From Alkalibacterium sp. MB6 (GTDB lineage: Bacteria; Bacillota; Bacilli; Lactobacillales; Carnobacteriaceae_A): a DNA stretch of 47,153 nt. The stretch is from positions 1-47,153 of the forward strand of contig NZ_PREX01000022.1 of the NCBI RefSeq assembly GCF_009935905.1, read 5' to 3'. Below are positions 1-7,214 of this stretch, in pieces (positions within the stretch are counted from its first letter, which is position 1; every line of letters begins with the position of its first letter). The notes under the pieces are model-generated. The model saw only the letters and a program-made list of their open reading frames with translations. It had not been told where the DNA came from and made no database searches. The position numbers and the translations under genes are program-made.

Positions 1-44
1 ATGAGGGAGGCAAAAAAGAAAACGGTCTTGAACGATTATACACC

Positions 45-257
45 TTATAAAATTTGTTTAAAAAAGTGTTGACAGACCAAGAAAGACACTGCAGAAAATA
101 CAAGAAGAATATACTCCAGTTCCCTTGTTTCACCCCATTGAATCTCCATAACCATACCGAGAAACAGATTAAGGGCAAACAATCCCAACAAAATATTAAA
201 AGAATAAAAGCCATACTTATAGCGCAAGAATCTCTGGTACTCATCAAAGTGTGTCAT
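45..257 (-). CDS. Small membrane protein paired with an HTH regulator
   Basis: Predicted 70-residue protein starting [10 protein letters not shown]. The start at 257 is chosen because GGGAGGAG lies 7 bases upstream; the ATG at 263 sits too close to that site. Two hydrophobic segments are visible (about residues 20-38 and 48-64), with an Arg/Glu-rich stretch between them. It overlaps the 3' end of the upstream HTH gene by 14 bases, so the two are probably translated together. Small HTH regulators of this type are often co-transcribed with a short membrane protein of unknown function. I do not recognise the family and assign no function. Confidence 0.6.
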   Translation of the reverse strand: MTHFDEYQRFLRYKYGFYSFNILLGLFALNLFLGMVMEIQWGETRELEYILLVFSAVSFLVCQHFFKQIL

Positions 258-459
258 GTTCATGCTCCTCCCAGAATAAATCATTAAGTGTGACATTCAA
301 TGCCTGACAAATCCGAATGCACAATTTTATGGATGGATTGTAATCTCCCCGCTCAATGGCACTTATCGTTTGGCGGGTGACATCCACCGCGTCAGCGAGT
401 GCTTGCTGGGACATGTCCAATTGTGCTCTTGCGGCTTTAAGTCGTAGGTTTTTAGCCAT
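244..459 (-). CDS. Cro/CI-type (XRE) HTH transcriptional regulator
   Basis: A 71-residue protein consisting almost only of one helix-turn-helix domain (about residues 13-58: [10 protein letters not shown] followed by [16 protein letters not shown], the XRE signature), then a short acidic tail ending EEHEHDTL. The start at 459 has GGAGG at 7 bases; a longer reading frame to 513 has no ribosome site and would run through the likely operator. Compact single-domain regulators of this sort usually repress their own operon, here including the overlapping membrane protein downstream. No ligand-binding domain is present. The target signal is unknown. Confidence 0.85.
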   Translation of the reverse strand: MAKNLRLKAARAQLDMSQQALADAVDVTRQTISAIERGDYNPSIKLCIRICQALNVTLNDLFWEEHEHDTL

Positions 460-473
460 TGCATTCCTCCGTT

Positions 474-496
474 CATAAAGTATAACCGACTTTATG
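474..496. promoter_or_regulatory. Inverted repeat upstream of the HTH regulator (candidate operator)
   Basis: CATAAAG (474-480) and CTTTATG (490-496) form a perfect 7-bp inverted repeat with a 9-bp centre, 15 bases upstream of the regulator start. On the minus strand a TATACT hexamer lies within it. The position and symmetry suit an autoregulatory operator. This is inference; no homologous site was checked. Confidence 0.45.
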
Positions 497-526
497 TAAA
501 CTATATCATACATAATGAGTAAAATA

Positions 527-551
527 AAGGGCTATCATTAAGATAGCCTTT
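527..551 (-). terminator. Rho-independent terminator after the DUF898 gene
   Basis: GGCTATC and GATAGCC arms with a 5-base loop, followed on the minus strand by a T-rich run. It separates the DUF898 gene from the HTH regulator downstream. Confidence 0.6.
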
Positions 552-560
552 CAGTCCATG

Positions 561-896
561 TTAATTAATAAAATATGTATGACGAACTTTCCAATCTTCA
601 AGCTTTATATTTACCCAAAAGCCGTAAATCCCTAAAGTAATGATAGTCAATAACCACCATTTAATCCAATGCCCAAAAAGGCTTAAAGCGGAACCTGAAA
701 AGTGAAGACGTCTGCCTTCAATAACGGTGTGATTAATTCTCCAACCATACACTTGGCAAAGGGCCCAAGGATAGAGTAGCCCCAAAGTAAAGATTGTAGC
801 GATAGCTCCCAAAATCGTCCACCCAATTAACCCTAAAAGACCTCCGTCAAAGAAAGATTGTCTGCCTTTTCTATTTTCATCATGCATTGTTTCCAT
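561..896 (-). CDS. DUF898 (YjgN-like) membrane protein
   Basis: A 111-residue protein with a soluble N-terminus, a hydrophobic segment (about 18-45), a central conserved stretch containing HTVIEGRRLHFSG, and a second hydrophobic region ending in GFWVNIKLEDWKVRHTYF. The Arg-Leu-His-Phe and Trp-Lys-Val-Arg-His elements are typical of DUF898, a family of integral membrane proteins with no established function. GGGAGG precedes the ATG by 7 bases. It is shorter than many DUF898 proteins, matching a single-repeat version. Confidence 0.8.
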   Translation of the reverse strand: METMHDENRKGRQSFFDGGLLGLIGWTILGAIATIFTLGLLYPWALCQVYGWRINHTVIEGRRLHFSGSALSLFGHWIKWWLLTIITLGIYGFWVNIKLEDWKVRHTYFIN

Positions 897-926
897 TTGA
901 TTCCTCCCAAAATGTGTTTTTTGATT

Positions 927-1178
927 TTATTTAAACTCATTAATCTTGTCTCTTTCTCGTCGCTTCCTTCTATTATACATACTTTGTTTGATAGAAAGGC
1001 TTATGAATCTATAAATCAACCCAAGAATACCGAAAGCCAAAGCAAAGTAACTGACAGTGATTAAGAACTGTCCTAAAGCGGTCGGAAAAACATAATGTAA
1101 AAGAAAGGTTATTAATGAATAAGAAATAGCTATTATCCAAAACGTTTTCTGCTTATTCTGATTGCTATCCCTCCTTTT
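927..1178 (-). pseudogene. Possible small two-helix membrane protein lacking a normal start codon
   Basis: This frame is open for about 83 codons on the minus strand. It encodes two hydrophobic stretches (one containing WIIAISYSLITFLLHYVF, the second LITVSYFALAFGILGLIYRF) and a very basic tail (YNRRKRRERDK). AAGGAGG lies at its 5' end, but no ATG, GTG or TTG follows in frame before the hydrophobic segment. It ends about 30 bases before the DUF898 gene on the same strand. Either the start has been lost, an unusual start codon (for example ATT) is used, or the frame is open by chance. The charge pattern argues mildly for a real, decayed gene. Confidence 0.3.
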
Positions 1179-1301
1179 CTATGTATAGGAGTTGTGTTAT
1201 CTTTTAATTGCTTAATGTATAGAGGTTACCTTATTTTATCATAAGTACAATTAATAGTAAGGACTATTTTAAATATATGAAGTGGAACTAAAGCTTATCA
1301 T

Positions 1302-1330
1302 TTGGTCTCTTCCAACAAAGGCTATATACT
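1302..1330 (+). promoter_or_regulatory. Promoter of the CsbD-like gene
   Basis: TTGGTC (1302-1307) and TATACT (1325-1330) are spaced by 17 bases, about 38 bases before the csbD-like start. The hexamers look like a housekeeping (sigma-A) promoter, not a sigma-B one. Confidence 0.5.
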
Positions 1331-1367
1331 CAAAGTGTAGAAGTGAAAATTAAGGAGGATGGTTTTT

Positions 1368-1580
1368 ATGTCAGATGGCAAATGGGATCAAGCTAAAGGT
1401 AAAGCGAGAGAAGGTCTTGGGAAGTTAACAAATGATAAGAAACAAGAATCCAAAGGTAAAGCAGAACAAGGATCAGGAAAAGTGAAAGAAAAAGTAAGCG
1501 ACACAAGAGATTCAGTCGAAGGCGCAACAGAAGGCATTAGAGAATCTTTCAGCGAAGACAAAGATAAAAACAGAAGATAA
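1368..1580 (+). CDS. CsbD family stress-response protein
   Basis: A 70-residue, highly charged protein starting MSDGKWDQAKGKAREGLGKL, with repeated GKxxx(E/Q) units along its length and no hydrophobic core. This is the CsbD family, a small hydrophilic helical group often induced by general stress; the biochemical role is not known. AAGGAGG (1352-1358) abuts an upstream ATG at 1359, so the ATG at 1368 with 9-base spacing is the likelier start. It is monocistronic between its own promoter and terminator. Confidence 0.88.
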   Translation: MSDGKWDQAKGKAREGLGKLTNDKKQESKGKAEQGSGKVKEKVSDTRDSVEGATEGIRESFSEDKDKNRR

Positions 1581-1594
1581 CTAAACCGAAACAG

Positions 1595-1641
1595 CTCCCT
1601 TTATATTAGCTACTCGTAAAAGGGTAACTGGATAAAGGGAG
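1595..1641 (+). terminator. Terminator after the CsbD-like gene
   Basis: CTCCCTTTAT (1595-1604) pairs perfectly with ATAAAGGGAG (1632-1641), followed by TTTTC. The long internal segment could form a second small stem. Confidence 0.8.
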
Positions 1642-1713
1642 TTTTCATTATGAGCTCTTATTCGATTTATCTTAGGATATGTTGCGGAGTTGATTTTGTA
1701 AAAGATTTAGAGC

Positions 1714-1742
1714 TTGCAACCTCCCCTCGTTTGTATTACAAT
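1714..1742 (+). promoter_or_regulatory. Promoter of the RelB/RelE operon
   Basis: TTGCAA (1714-1719), 17-base spacer, TACAAT (1737-1742), with the antitoxin start 32 bases further on. Such operons are usually repressed by the antitoxin-toxin complex at this position; no clear palindrome was resolved here. Confidence 0.6.
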
Positions 1743-1773
1743 GTATGCACAAAAGGGAGAGGAGTTGGTTCTA

Positions 1774-1995
1774 ATGGCTGTTATAACACTAAGAATTGAT
1801 TCTCAAGAAGATAAATTAATTAGAGAATATGCTAAAGCAAACAACATGTCAGTCTCGGCTCTAATTAGAAGCTCTGTCTTGGAAAAAATTGAGGATGAAA
1901 TTGATTTAGATCTGTATAACCAAGCTATGAAGGAACACAAAGAGCATCCACAAAGTATTACTTTTGAAGACATGCTAAAGGAGCTATCTGATTAA
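1774..1995 (+). CDS. RelB-family (DUF6290-like) antitoxin
   Basis: A 73-residue protein starting MAVITLRIDSQEDKLI. The N-terminal beta strand plus two helices (MSVSALIRSSVLEKIEDE) form a ribbon-helix-helix DNA-binding fold, and the acidic C-terminus (FEDMLKELSD) would wrap the toxin. Its stop codon TAA is followed directly by the toxin ATG, the usual tight coupling of RelB/RelE pairs. GGAGAGGAG lies about 10 bases upstream. Expected role: neutralise the downstream RelE and repress the operon. Confidence 0.82.
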   Translation: MAVITLRIDSQEDKLIREYAKANNMSVSALIRSSVLEKIEDEIDLDLYNQAMKEHKEHPQSITFEDMLKELSD

Positions 1996-2268
1996 ATGAG
2001 CTCAGGTTATCAAGTAGAGTTTGAAAAAGGAGCTCAAAAAGTGTTAAAAAAAATGGATAAAAATCAGGCTCTTTTAATTATGGCGTGGATTCAAAAGAAT
2101 CTAGTGAATTGTACAAATCCTAGGCAGCATGGAAAAGGATTAACCGCCAACCGATCAGGTGAATGGCGATACAGGATCGGTGAGTATCGCTTAATAGCCG
2201 ATATTAATGACGAGACGATAACCATTTTAGTACTAGAAATTGGCCATAGAAAAGATGTTTATAAATAA
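1996..2268 (+). CDS. RelE/ParE-family toxin
   Basis: A 90-residue basic protein with the RelE fold signature: KGAQKVLKKMDKNQ near the N-terminus, a central helix, then GEWRYRIGEYRLIADI and the C-terminal LEIGHRKDVYK. The Arg in WRYRIGEYR and the GHRxxVY ending are conserved in ribosome-dependent RelE mRNA interferases of this branch. It begins immediately after the antitoxin stop, and the gene appears intact. ParE-like gyrase inhibition cannot be excluded from sequence, but the GHRKDVY tail favours RelE. Confidence 0.85.
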   Translation: MSSGYQVEFEKGAQKVLKKMDKNQALLIMAWIQKNLVNCTNPRQHGKGLTANRSGEWRYRIGEYRLIADINDETITILVLEIGHRKDVYK

Positions 2269-2297
2269 ACCTTTAACATGGAGAGCCAACATATTTG

Positions 2298-2341
2298 AAA
2301 AAAAGATTCTACCGCTTAAAAAAGCAGTAGAATCTTTTTTT
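2298..2341 (+). terminator. Terminator after the RelB/RelE operon
   Basis: AAAAAGATTCTAC and GTAGAATCTTTTT arms with a 14-base loop, ending in seven T. The A-rich 5' side means it could also stop minus-strand transcription. Confidence 0.85.
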
Positions 2342-2429
2342 GATAGGATTTCATCAATACCCACACTAAGATCTGTCGAAAGTCTACTGCATACATAGTA
2401 CAAATGAATTCAGCAATAAGATCCAATTC

Positions 2430-2471
2430 TTGACCTCCATCAATTTTTAAACGGCTAAAACTTTCTATACT
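2430..2471 (+). promoter_or_regulatory. Upstream (P1) promoter of the metal ATPase with an FNR-type box
   Basis: TTGACCTCCATCAA (2430-2443) is a TTGA-N6-TCAA inverted repeat. TATACT lies at 2466-2471, so the box centre is 41.5 bases upstream of the predicted start at about 2478. That is the class II activator position for Crp/Fnr proteins. The rest of the 2269-2607 interval holds the terminator above, this promoter and a second one 100 bp downstream. Confidence 0.65.
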
Positions 2472-2529
2472 GTAGTCAGCCATCAAGAGAAACCTAAACA
2501 GTTCAATAAACTAAATAAATTCCAAATTC

Positions 2530-2571
2530 TTGATGGCGGTCAATTTCAAAATGTTTTAACCGGGATATACT
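2530..2571 (+). promoter_or_regulatory. Proximal (P2) promoter of the metal ATPase with an FNR-type box
   Basis: TTGATGGCGGTCAA (2530-2543) and TATACT (2566-2571) repeat the P1 geometry exactly, 100 bp downstream (box centre at -41.5). GCCATCAAGA (2479-2488), at the 5' end of the P1 transcript, is a perfect inverted repeat of TCTTGATGGC (2528-2537), which overlaps this box. Confidence 0.68.
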
Positions 2572-2607
2572 GTGTTTAAGATAAAAATAAAAACGGAGGA
2601 AAATGTC

Positions 2608-4508
2608 ATGCAGAGAACACTATTAAGCAAGAAAAATCAAATCACAGTTGTCAGTGGGATATTAATTATTTTTGGATTCTTTAGTCGGTTTGCCCTAAAT
2701 AATATAGTAGGATTCGAAATCGCCTTAATCATTGCTTCAATTATAGGGGTCACACCGATTGCCATTCAGGCATATCAGGCAATGAAAGTAAAAGTAATTA
2801 GTATTGATGTGTTGGTGACCATTGCAGTTATCGGCGCATTTCTGATTCAAAACTTTGAGGAATCAGCAATCGTTACCTTCTTATTTTTATTTGGAGCTTA
2901 CCTGGAACAACGAACGCTAAACCAAACGCGTTCAGCGATTAAAGAGCTGACAGATATGGCCCCGGAAATTGCCTTAAGACAAAATGCAGAAGGTGGTTTT
3001 GAAGAAGTCGACGTGGATGATGTCGATGAAGACGATATCTTACTTGTTAAAACAGGAGCGAAAGTACCAGTTGATGGCACTGTATTAACGGGAGAAGGCT
3101 ACATTAATGAATCGAGTATCACTGGTGAATCAGTGCCCGTTACCAAATCAATCGACTCACAAGTCTTCGCTGGAACAATATTAGATAATGGAACCATTCA
3201 GATTCGTGCGGACAGAGTAGGGGAAGACACCACATTCGGCCGCATTATCGAGTTAGTTGAAGAAGCCCAAGATTCCAAATCAGAAGCGGAACGTTTCATT
3301 GACCGTTTCTCCAAATATTACACACCAGCTGTTTTACTATTAGCTTTTATTGTCTGGCTAGTCAGCCAAAACATTGAATTGGCCATTACTATTTTAGTAC
3401 TAGGTTGCCCAGGTGCACTAGTTATCGGCGTTCCTGTATCAAACGTTGCCGGCATTGGAAATGGTGCAAGAAATGGTGTCTTGCTAAAAGGGAGTGAAGT
3501 GATTCATGATTTCAGTAAAGTAGATACAATCTTCTTTGATAAAACAGGAACATTAACCGTTGGTAACCCTGAAGTAGGAGAAACCGTTTATTATGGACAG
3601 AATACGGATAAGGCATTGGCTTACTTGGCTAGTGTCGAGCGCGAGTCGGATCATCCCTTGGCTAAAGCAGTCCTTGCGGAAATTGGGAGTACCCCTTATT
3701 TCCCTGTTGAAGAAACAGAAGTTGTCAAAGGTGGCGGTGTTGTCGCTAACATTGACGGCCACAGAGTCGTAGTAGGGAACGTGGCTCTGATGGAAAAAGA
3801 ACTGGTTGATTTAAGCCCGCAAGCTCAAGAGGATGCCAAACGCTTTGAAGAAAATGGAAATTCACTCGTCATGACTGCGGTTGACGGAGAGTTGATGATT
3901 CTAATGGGTATACGTGACCAAATTCGTCCAGGCGTGAAGCACAATCTTGAAGAACTTAAAAAGCTAGGCGTCAAAAATTTAGTCGTTCTTTCGGGAGACA
4001 ACCAAGGAACCGTTGACTTAGTAGCCAGCGAACTGGGCTTGACTGAAGCACATGGTCACATGCTACCGGAAGACAAGTCTGCTCATATTGCAAAATTACA
4101 AAAGAAGGTCAGATCGTAGCCTTTGTTGGAGACGGTGTGAACGACAGCCCGTCATTAGCCTTGGCTGATATTGGGATTGCAATGGGTAGCGGAACAGATG
4201 TGGCTATTGAAACATCCGACGTCGTCTTAATGAACTCAAATTTCAGCCATTTGCCGCATGCTTTAGGATTAACTAAAGCGACTGCCAATAATATGAAACA
4301 AAACATTATTATCGCAGTGGGTGTCGTGTTGGTTCTTTTATTCAGCGTCTTTTACAGCGACTGGATGAACATGTCAATCGGTATGTTGGTGCACGAAGCC
4401 AGTATACTGGTCGTTATCTTTAACGGTATGAGATTACTCAAGTATCGATTAAAAGGTAACAGCTCCCCGGTGCAAAGAGTAGAAGAAAAACCAGCAGAAG
4501 TTATTTAA
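2608..4508 (+). pseudogene. P1B-type heavy-metal ATPase interrupted by a one-base frameshift
   Basis: About 633 residues if restored. The first part (2608-4119) has TGES (residues 172-175), a transmembrane metal motif CPG (267-269) in place of the usual CPC, the phosphorylation site DKTGT (Asp311) and the SxxHP-type ESDHPL. The second part (in frame to 4508) continues with GDGVNDSPSLALADIGIAMG and the last two membrane helices. The frame breaks at AAAA (4100-4103): one more A would read KLQKEGQIVAFVGDGVND. There is no N-terminal HMA domain; a separate HMA protein follows. The start at 2608 has GGAGGA at 7 bases. Metal specificity is uncertain. A sequencing error in the A-run, a true mutation, or low-level ribosomal slippage at CAA AAG could each explain the break. 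Confidence 0.85.
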
Positions 4509-4518
4509 ATGAGAAAAG

Positions 4519-4560
4519 TTGATCCACGTCAATTTTAAACCAACTAATCTGATCTATACT
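4519..4560 (+). promoter_or_regulatory. Promoter of the HMA protein operon with an FNR-type box
   Basis: TTGATCCACGTCAA (4519-4532) and TATACT (4555-4560) reproduce the spacing of the two ATPase promoters, placing the box centre 41.5 bases before the predicted start at about 4567. The three boxes share TTGA-N6-TCAA followed by TTT. Confidence 0.68.
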
Positions 4561-4597
4561 AACTATACAAGGAAGAAACTCAAAAGGAGAATGCGAA

Positions 4598-4828
4598 ATG
4601 TCAAAAGCAGTTATATCATTAGAACCATTAGGATGCCCATCATGTATGCAAAAAATAGAGAATGCCGTGAAGGGATTAAACGGAGTAGAAAAAGAGACAG
4701 TAAAAGTCTTATTCAACTCAAGTAAAGTTAAAACAGAATTCGATGAAAACATGGTTAACATTACTGAGATTGAAAAAGCCATTGAAGATCTAGGCTACCC
4801 TGTTATTAAATCCAAAGTAAGAGCTTAA
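4598..4828 (+). CDS. CopZ-like heavy-metal-associated (HMA) protein
   Basis: A 76-residue single HMA domain. The metal-binding loop is LGCPSCMQKIENAV with the two cysteines as CxxC, and the rest follows the beta-alpha-beta-beta-alpha-beta pattern ending AIEDLGYPV. Such proteins bind Cu(I) or Zn/Cd and hand metal to a P1B ATPase. The adjacent ATPase lacks its own HMA domain, which fits a separate donor. AAAGGAG lies about 8 bases upstream of the ATG. It is driven by its own FNR-box promoter and probably co-transcribed with the next gene. Confidence 0.85.
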   Translation: MSKAVISLEPLGCPSCMQKIENAVKGLNGVEKETVKVLFNSSKVKTEFDENMVNITEIEKAIEDLGYPVIKSKVRA

Positions 4829-4852
4829 AAAATAGGAAAGAAGGCACAGAAT

Positions 4853-5140
4853 ATGACACCTTTATATAAGTATATGGAAGAAAACCGATCACAGCTGGAA
4901 CTCTTTACTACAGCCATCACTCGAGCTCACGGAAAAAATCATCCAGAAACCTTTGATGTAAGGGAGCTTTACACGACAATCGATGACAAAGTAAAAGCAT
5001 CCAGTTCTGATAAACCAGAATTAACAAAAGAGTTCGAGCAACTCCGTAACATAACCAACAATTATACGATTCCTGAAGACGTCTGCGAAACCTATGCAGC
5101 AACTTACAAGATGTTGGAGGAAGCAGACAATTTAAATTAA
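4853..5140 (+). CDS. Small helical protein resembling the Ric/ScdA N-terminal region
   Basis: A 95-residue, mostly helical, acidic protein starting MTPLYKYMEENRSQLELF. The central motif AHGKNHPE and the later LRNITNNYTIPEDVCETY recall the small Ric-type proteins annotated near iron-sulfur repair (ScdA/hemerythrin-related) proteins in lactic acid bacteria. It lacks the repeated His-x-x-x-Glu clusters of a complete hemerythrin domain. It lies 24 bases after the HMA gene and before a terminator, so it shares the FNR-type promoter. Involvement in redox or metal stress is inference from that context. Confidence 0.55.
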   Translation: MTPLYKYMEENRSQLELFTTAITRAHGKNHPETFDVRELYTTIDDKVKASSSDKPELTKEFEQLRNITNNYTIPEDVCETYAATYKMLEEADNLN

Positions 5141-5144
5141 ATTG

Positions 5145-5176
5145 AAAAACAAGGCGACTTTCAGCCTTGTTTTTTC
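5145..5176 (+). terminator. Terminator after the HMA operon
   Basis: AAAACAAGGC and GCCTTGTTTT arms with an 8-base loop, followed by a T-run. Confidence 0.85.
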
Positions 5177-5231
5177 CGTCATAGACAATTGACTAGATAA
5201 AGGATACTATACAGGTAAAAGAGGTGGAAAT

Positions 5232-5417
5232 ATGTTAATTTCTGGAACACTCTGGTTAATATTCTCATTAATTGCCACTTACACTTATAATTATCATTAT
5301 ATGCATCAATTTGCTGCATTCTGTGCTATTTTATCCATGATCTTAGGTCTTTCATTTTACTTCGTAGTATTTGATACCTATCTAAAACAACGAAAGTTAA
5401 ACGAGAAAGACGATTGA
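5232..5417 (+). CDS. Small two-helix membrane protein
   Basis: A 61-residue protein with two hydrophobic segments (about 3-20 and 27-48) and a charged tail, KQRKLNEKDD. AGAGGTGG lies 7 bases before the ATG. It stands alone between two terminators. I do not recognise the family. Confidence 0.5.
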   Translation: MLISGTLWLIFSLIATYTYNYHYMHQFAAFCAILSMILGLSFYFVVFDTYLKQRKLNEKDD

Positions 5418-5440
5418 TAATAAGAGTTGTTTAAAAAAAT

Positions 5441-5482
5441 CCCCTTTTTCCATTACCCTAAATAGAGTAATAGAAAAAGGGG
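5441..5482. terminator. Bidirectional terminator
   Basis: CCCCTTTTTC pairs with GAAAAAGGGG. An A-run lies on the left and TCTCTTT on the right, so it can serve both the small plus-strand gene and the minus-strand ABC operon. Confidence 0.75.
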
Positions 5483-5489
5483 ACTCTCT

Positions 5490-6293
5490 TTAACCTAACA
5501 ATAAAGCATCTTCGCTAACAACTTGCCCACTATTACGCTTGAACAGATCCAGCAAATCGGGAACGGTTAAGTCTCGTTTTTCGTCACCCGATACATCGAC
5601 TACAATGTGACCATCACTCATCATAATGAGACGGTTACCATAAGTGATGGCTTGTTCCATGTTGTGGGTAATCATTAAGGTCGTCAGTTGTTTTTCAGAA
5701 ATTAATTGGTCGGTTAAATTCAGCACCATTTGACTGGTTTTTGGATCCAGTGCAGCGGTGTGTTCATCTAAAAGCAAGAGTTTTGGTGTGACAAGGGCCG
5801 CCATCAGAAGGGTTAGTGCCTGCCTTTGTCCTCCAGAGAGTAAACCAGCTTCCATTTTTAACCGATCTTCCAATCCTAAGCCGAGTTGCTTCAACTCTTC
5901 TTTAAATAAATGCTGTTGCTTTTTAGTAAAGCCTCTAGCCAGCGTCCGCTTCTTTCCTCGGTTCCAAGCAATGGCCATGTTTTCTTCAATCGTTAAGCGG
6001 GTCGCCGTGCCCATCTTTGCATCTTGAAAGACACGACTGATATCTTTCGCTCGCTCATAAGCGGGAGCAGAAGTGATGTCCATTCCGTCAAGCATGATTT
6101 GACCACTGTCTACTGGGAAACTGCCAGCAATACTGTTTAGTAAGGTTGATTTCCCCGCTCCGTTTCCACCAATAACGGTTATAAAGTCACCTTTTTCAAT
6201 CCTTAAATCAATCCCTTTAAGAACATGGTTTTCATTGACTGTACCCATTTCAAAGAATTTGTGTATGCCTCTTAATTCTAACGCTGCATCCAT
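5490..6293 (-). CDS. ABC transporter ATP-binding protein (TrpXYZ-type uptake system)
   Basis: A 267-residue ATPase: Walker A GGNGAGKST (about 42-50), Q-loop in VFQDAK, signature LSGGQRQAL, Walker B LLLLDEHTAALD and the H-loop THNME. The His after DE (DEHTAALD) is typical of the family that pairs with BPD_transp_2 permeases and ABC_sub_bind lipoproteins. The ATG overlaps the permease gene by 16 bases and has GGAGGG upstream. It energises import by the two upstream-encoded components. Confidence 0.9.
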   Translation of the reverse strand: MDAALELRGIHKFFEMGTVNENHVLKGIDLRIEKGDFITVIGGNGAGKSTLLNSIAGSFPVDSGQIMLDGMDITSAPAYERAKDISRVFQDAKMGTATRLTIEENMAIAWNRGKKRTLARGFTKKQQHLFKEELKQLGLGLEDRLKMEAGLLSGGQRQALTLLMAALVTPKLLLLDEHTAALDPKTSQMVLNLTDQLISEKQLTTLMITHNMEQAITYGNRLIMMSDGHIVVDVSGDEKRDLTVPDLLDLFKRNSGQVVSEDALLLG

Positions 6294-7201
6294 GACAATT
6301 TCCCTCCTTTTTGCTTAGCCGTACGGTCTTTCGGTCGTCTTTTTGGTAACTTCTCTTGAATGGCCGGCAAACGGAGAGCCAAAGCTAATAAGATAGCCGA
6401 GAATAACCTTAAGTCTTGAGGATCCACATTTAATTGCAAGACCACTAGAATGAGCATGCGGTAGATGACTGAACCAAGGACGATAGTTAATAGCCGTTTA
6501 GCCAGCGTTAAATGACGGAAGAACACTTCCCCAATGATAATGGATGCTAGACCGATAACAATGGTACCAATGCCCATACTAATATCTGCATAACCATTAT
6601 TTTGAGCGAGAAGGGCACCAGATAAGGCAATCAGTCCGTTACTAATCATGTAACCAATGACTTTCATGGCATTGGTTCGGATGCCGTTCGCCTCACTCAT
6701 GGCGTTGTTATCGCCCGTTGAACGAATGGCTAAGCCCATCTCTGTTTGGAAAAATAAGTAAAGCATTAAAATAACTAAACCAACAATACTGCCTCCAACT
6801 AATAAGACCGCATTGGTTTTGTTTAAGCCCCAACTTTCAACTGTTCGAATCAGTGTCCCTTGTCCGAGTAACGTTAAGTTTGCCTGACCCATGATTCTTA
6901 GATTAACGGAATACAGACCCGTCATGGTGATGATGCCTGAAAGAAGGGCGGGAATATTCCACTTTGTATGCATGAAACCGGAAATAAAACCAGCAGCCAT
7001 CCCTCCAAAGAGAGTCAGTAGCGTTGCCAACCAAGGTTGCATGCCATTAACAATTAAGCTGGAGCAGATAGCAGCGCCCAATGGGAAGCTGCCTTCTGCA
7101 GTTAAATCGGCAACATTTAATATGCGAAAAGTGAGGTAAACCCCAATGGCCATCACGGCCCAAAGTAACCCTTGCGACAAACTGGATAATAATAAATTCA
7201 C
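6278..7201 (-). CDS. ABC transporter permease (TrpXYZ-type uptake system)
   Basis: A 307-residue integral membrane protein with about eight or nine hydrophobic segments and a basic C-terminal tail (PKRRPKDRTAKQKGGK). It begins with GTG preceded by AGGAGG. It belongs to the branched-chain-type permease family (BPD_transp_2), as in the tryptophan TrpXYZ transporter of streptococci. The motif ADLTAEGSFPLGAA near residue 32 is characteristic of this subfamily. It is the second gene of a three-gene operon. Confidence 0.9.
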   Translation of the reverse strand: MNLLLSSLSQGLLWAVMAIGVYLTFRILNVADLTAEGSFPLGAAICSSLIVNGMQPWLATLLTLFGGMAAGFISGFMHTKWNIPALLSGIITMTGLYSVNLRIMGQANLTLLGQGTLIRTVESWGLNKTNAVLLVGGSIVGLVILMLYLFFQTEMGLAIRSTGDNNAMSEANGIRTNAMKVIGYMISNGLIALSGALLAQNNGYADISMGIGTIVIGLASIIIGEVFFRHLTLAKRLLTIVLGSVIYRMLILVVLQLNVDPQDLRLFSAILLALALRLPAIQEKLPKRRPKDRTAKQKGGKLSWMQR

Positions 7202-7214
7202 TGAAAGTCCTCCT

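Noticed and set aside
4095..4110. Programmed -1 frameshift in the ATPase
   Set aside because: Only four A residues, no clear stimulatory hairpin directly downstream, and the zero-frame product would lack the essential hinge motif. Kept only as a minor alternative to an indel.
4519..4725. Plus-strand frame covering the HMA promoter
   Set aside because: Shadow of the HMA gene; it overlaps the FNR-box promoter and has no ribosome site.
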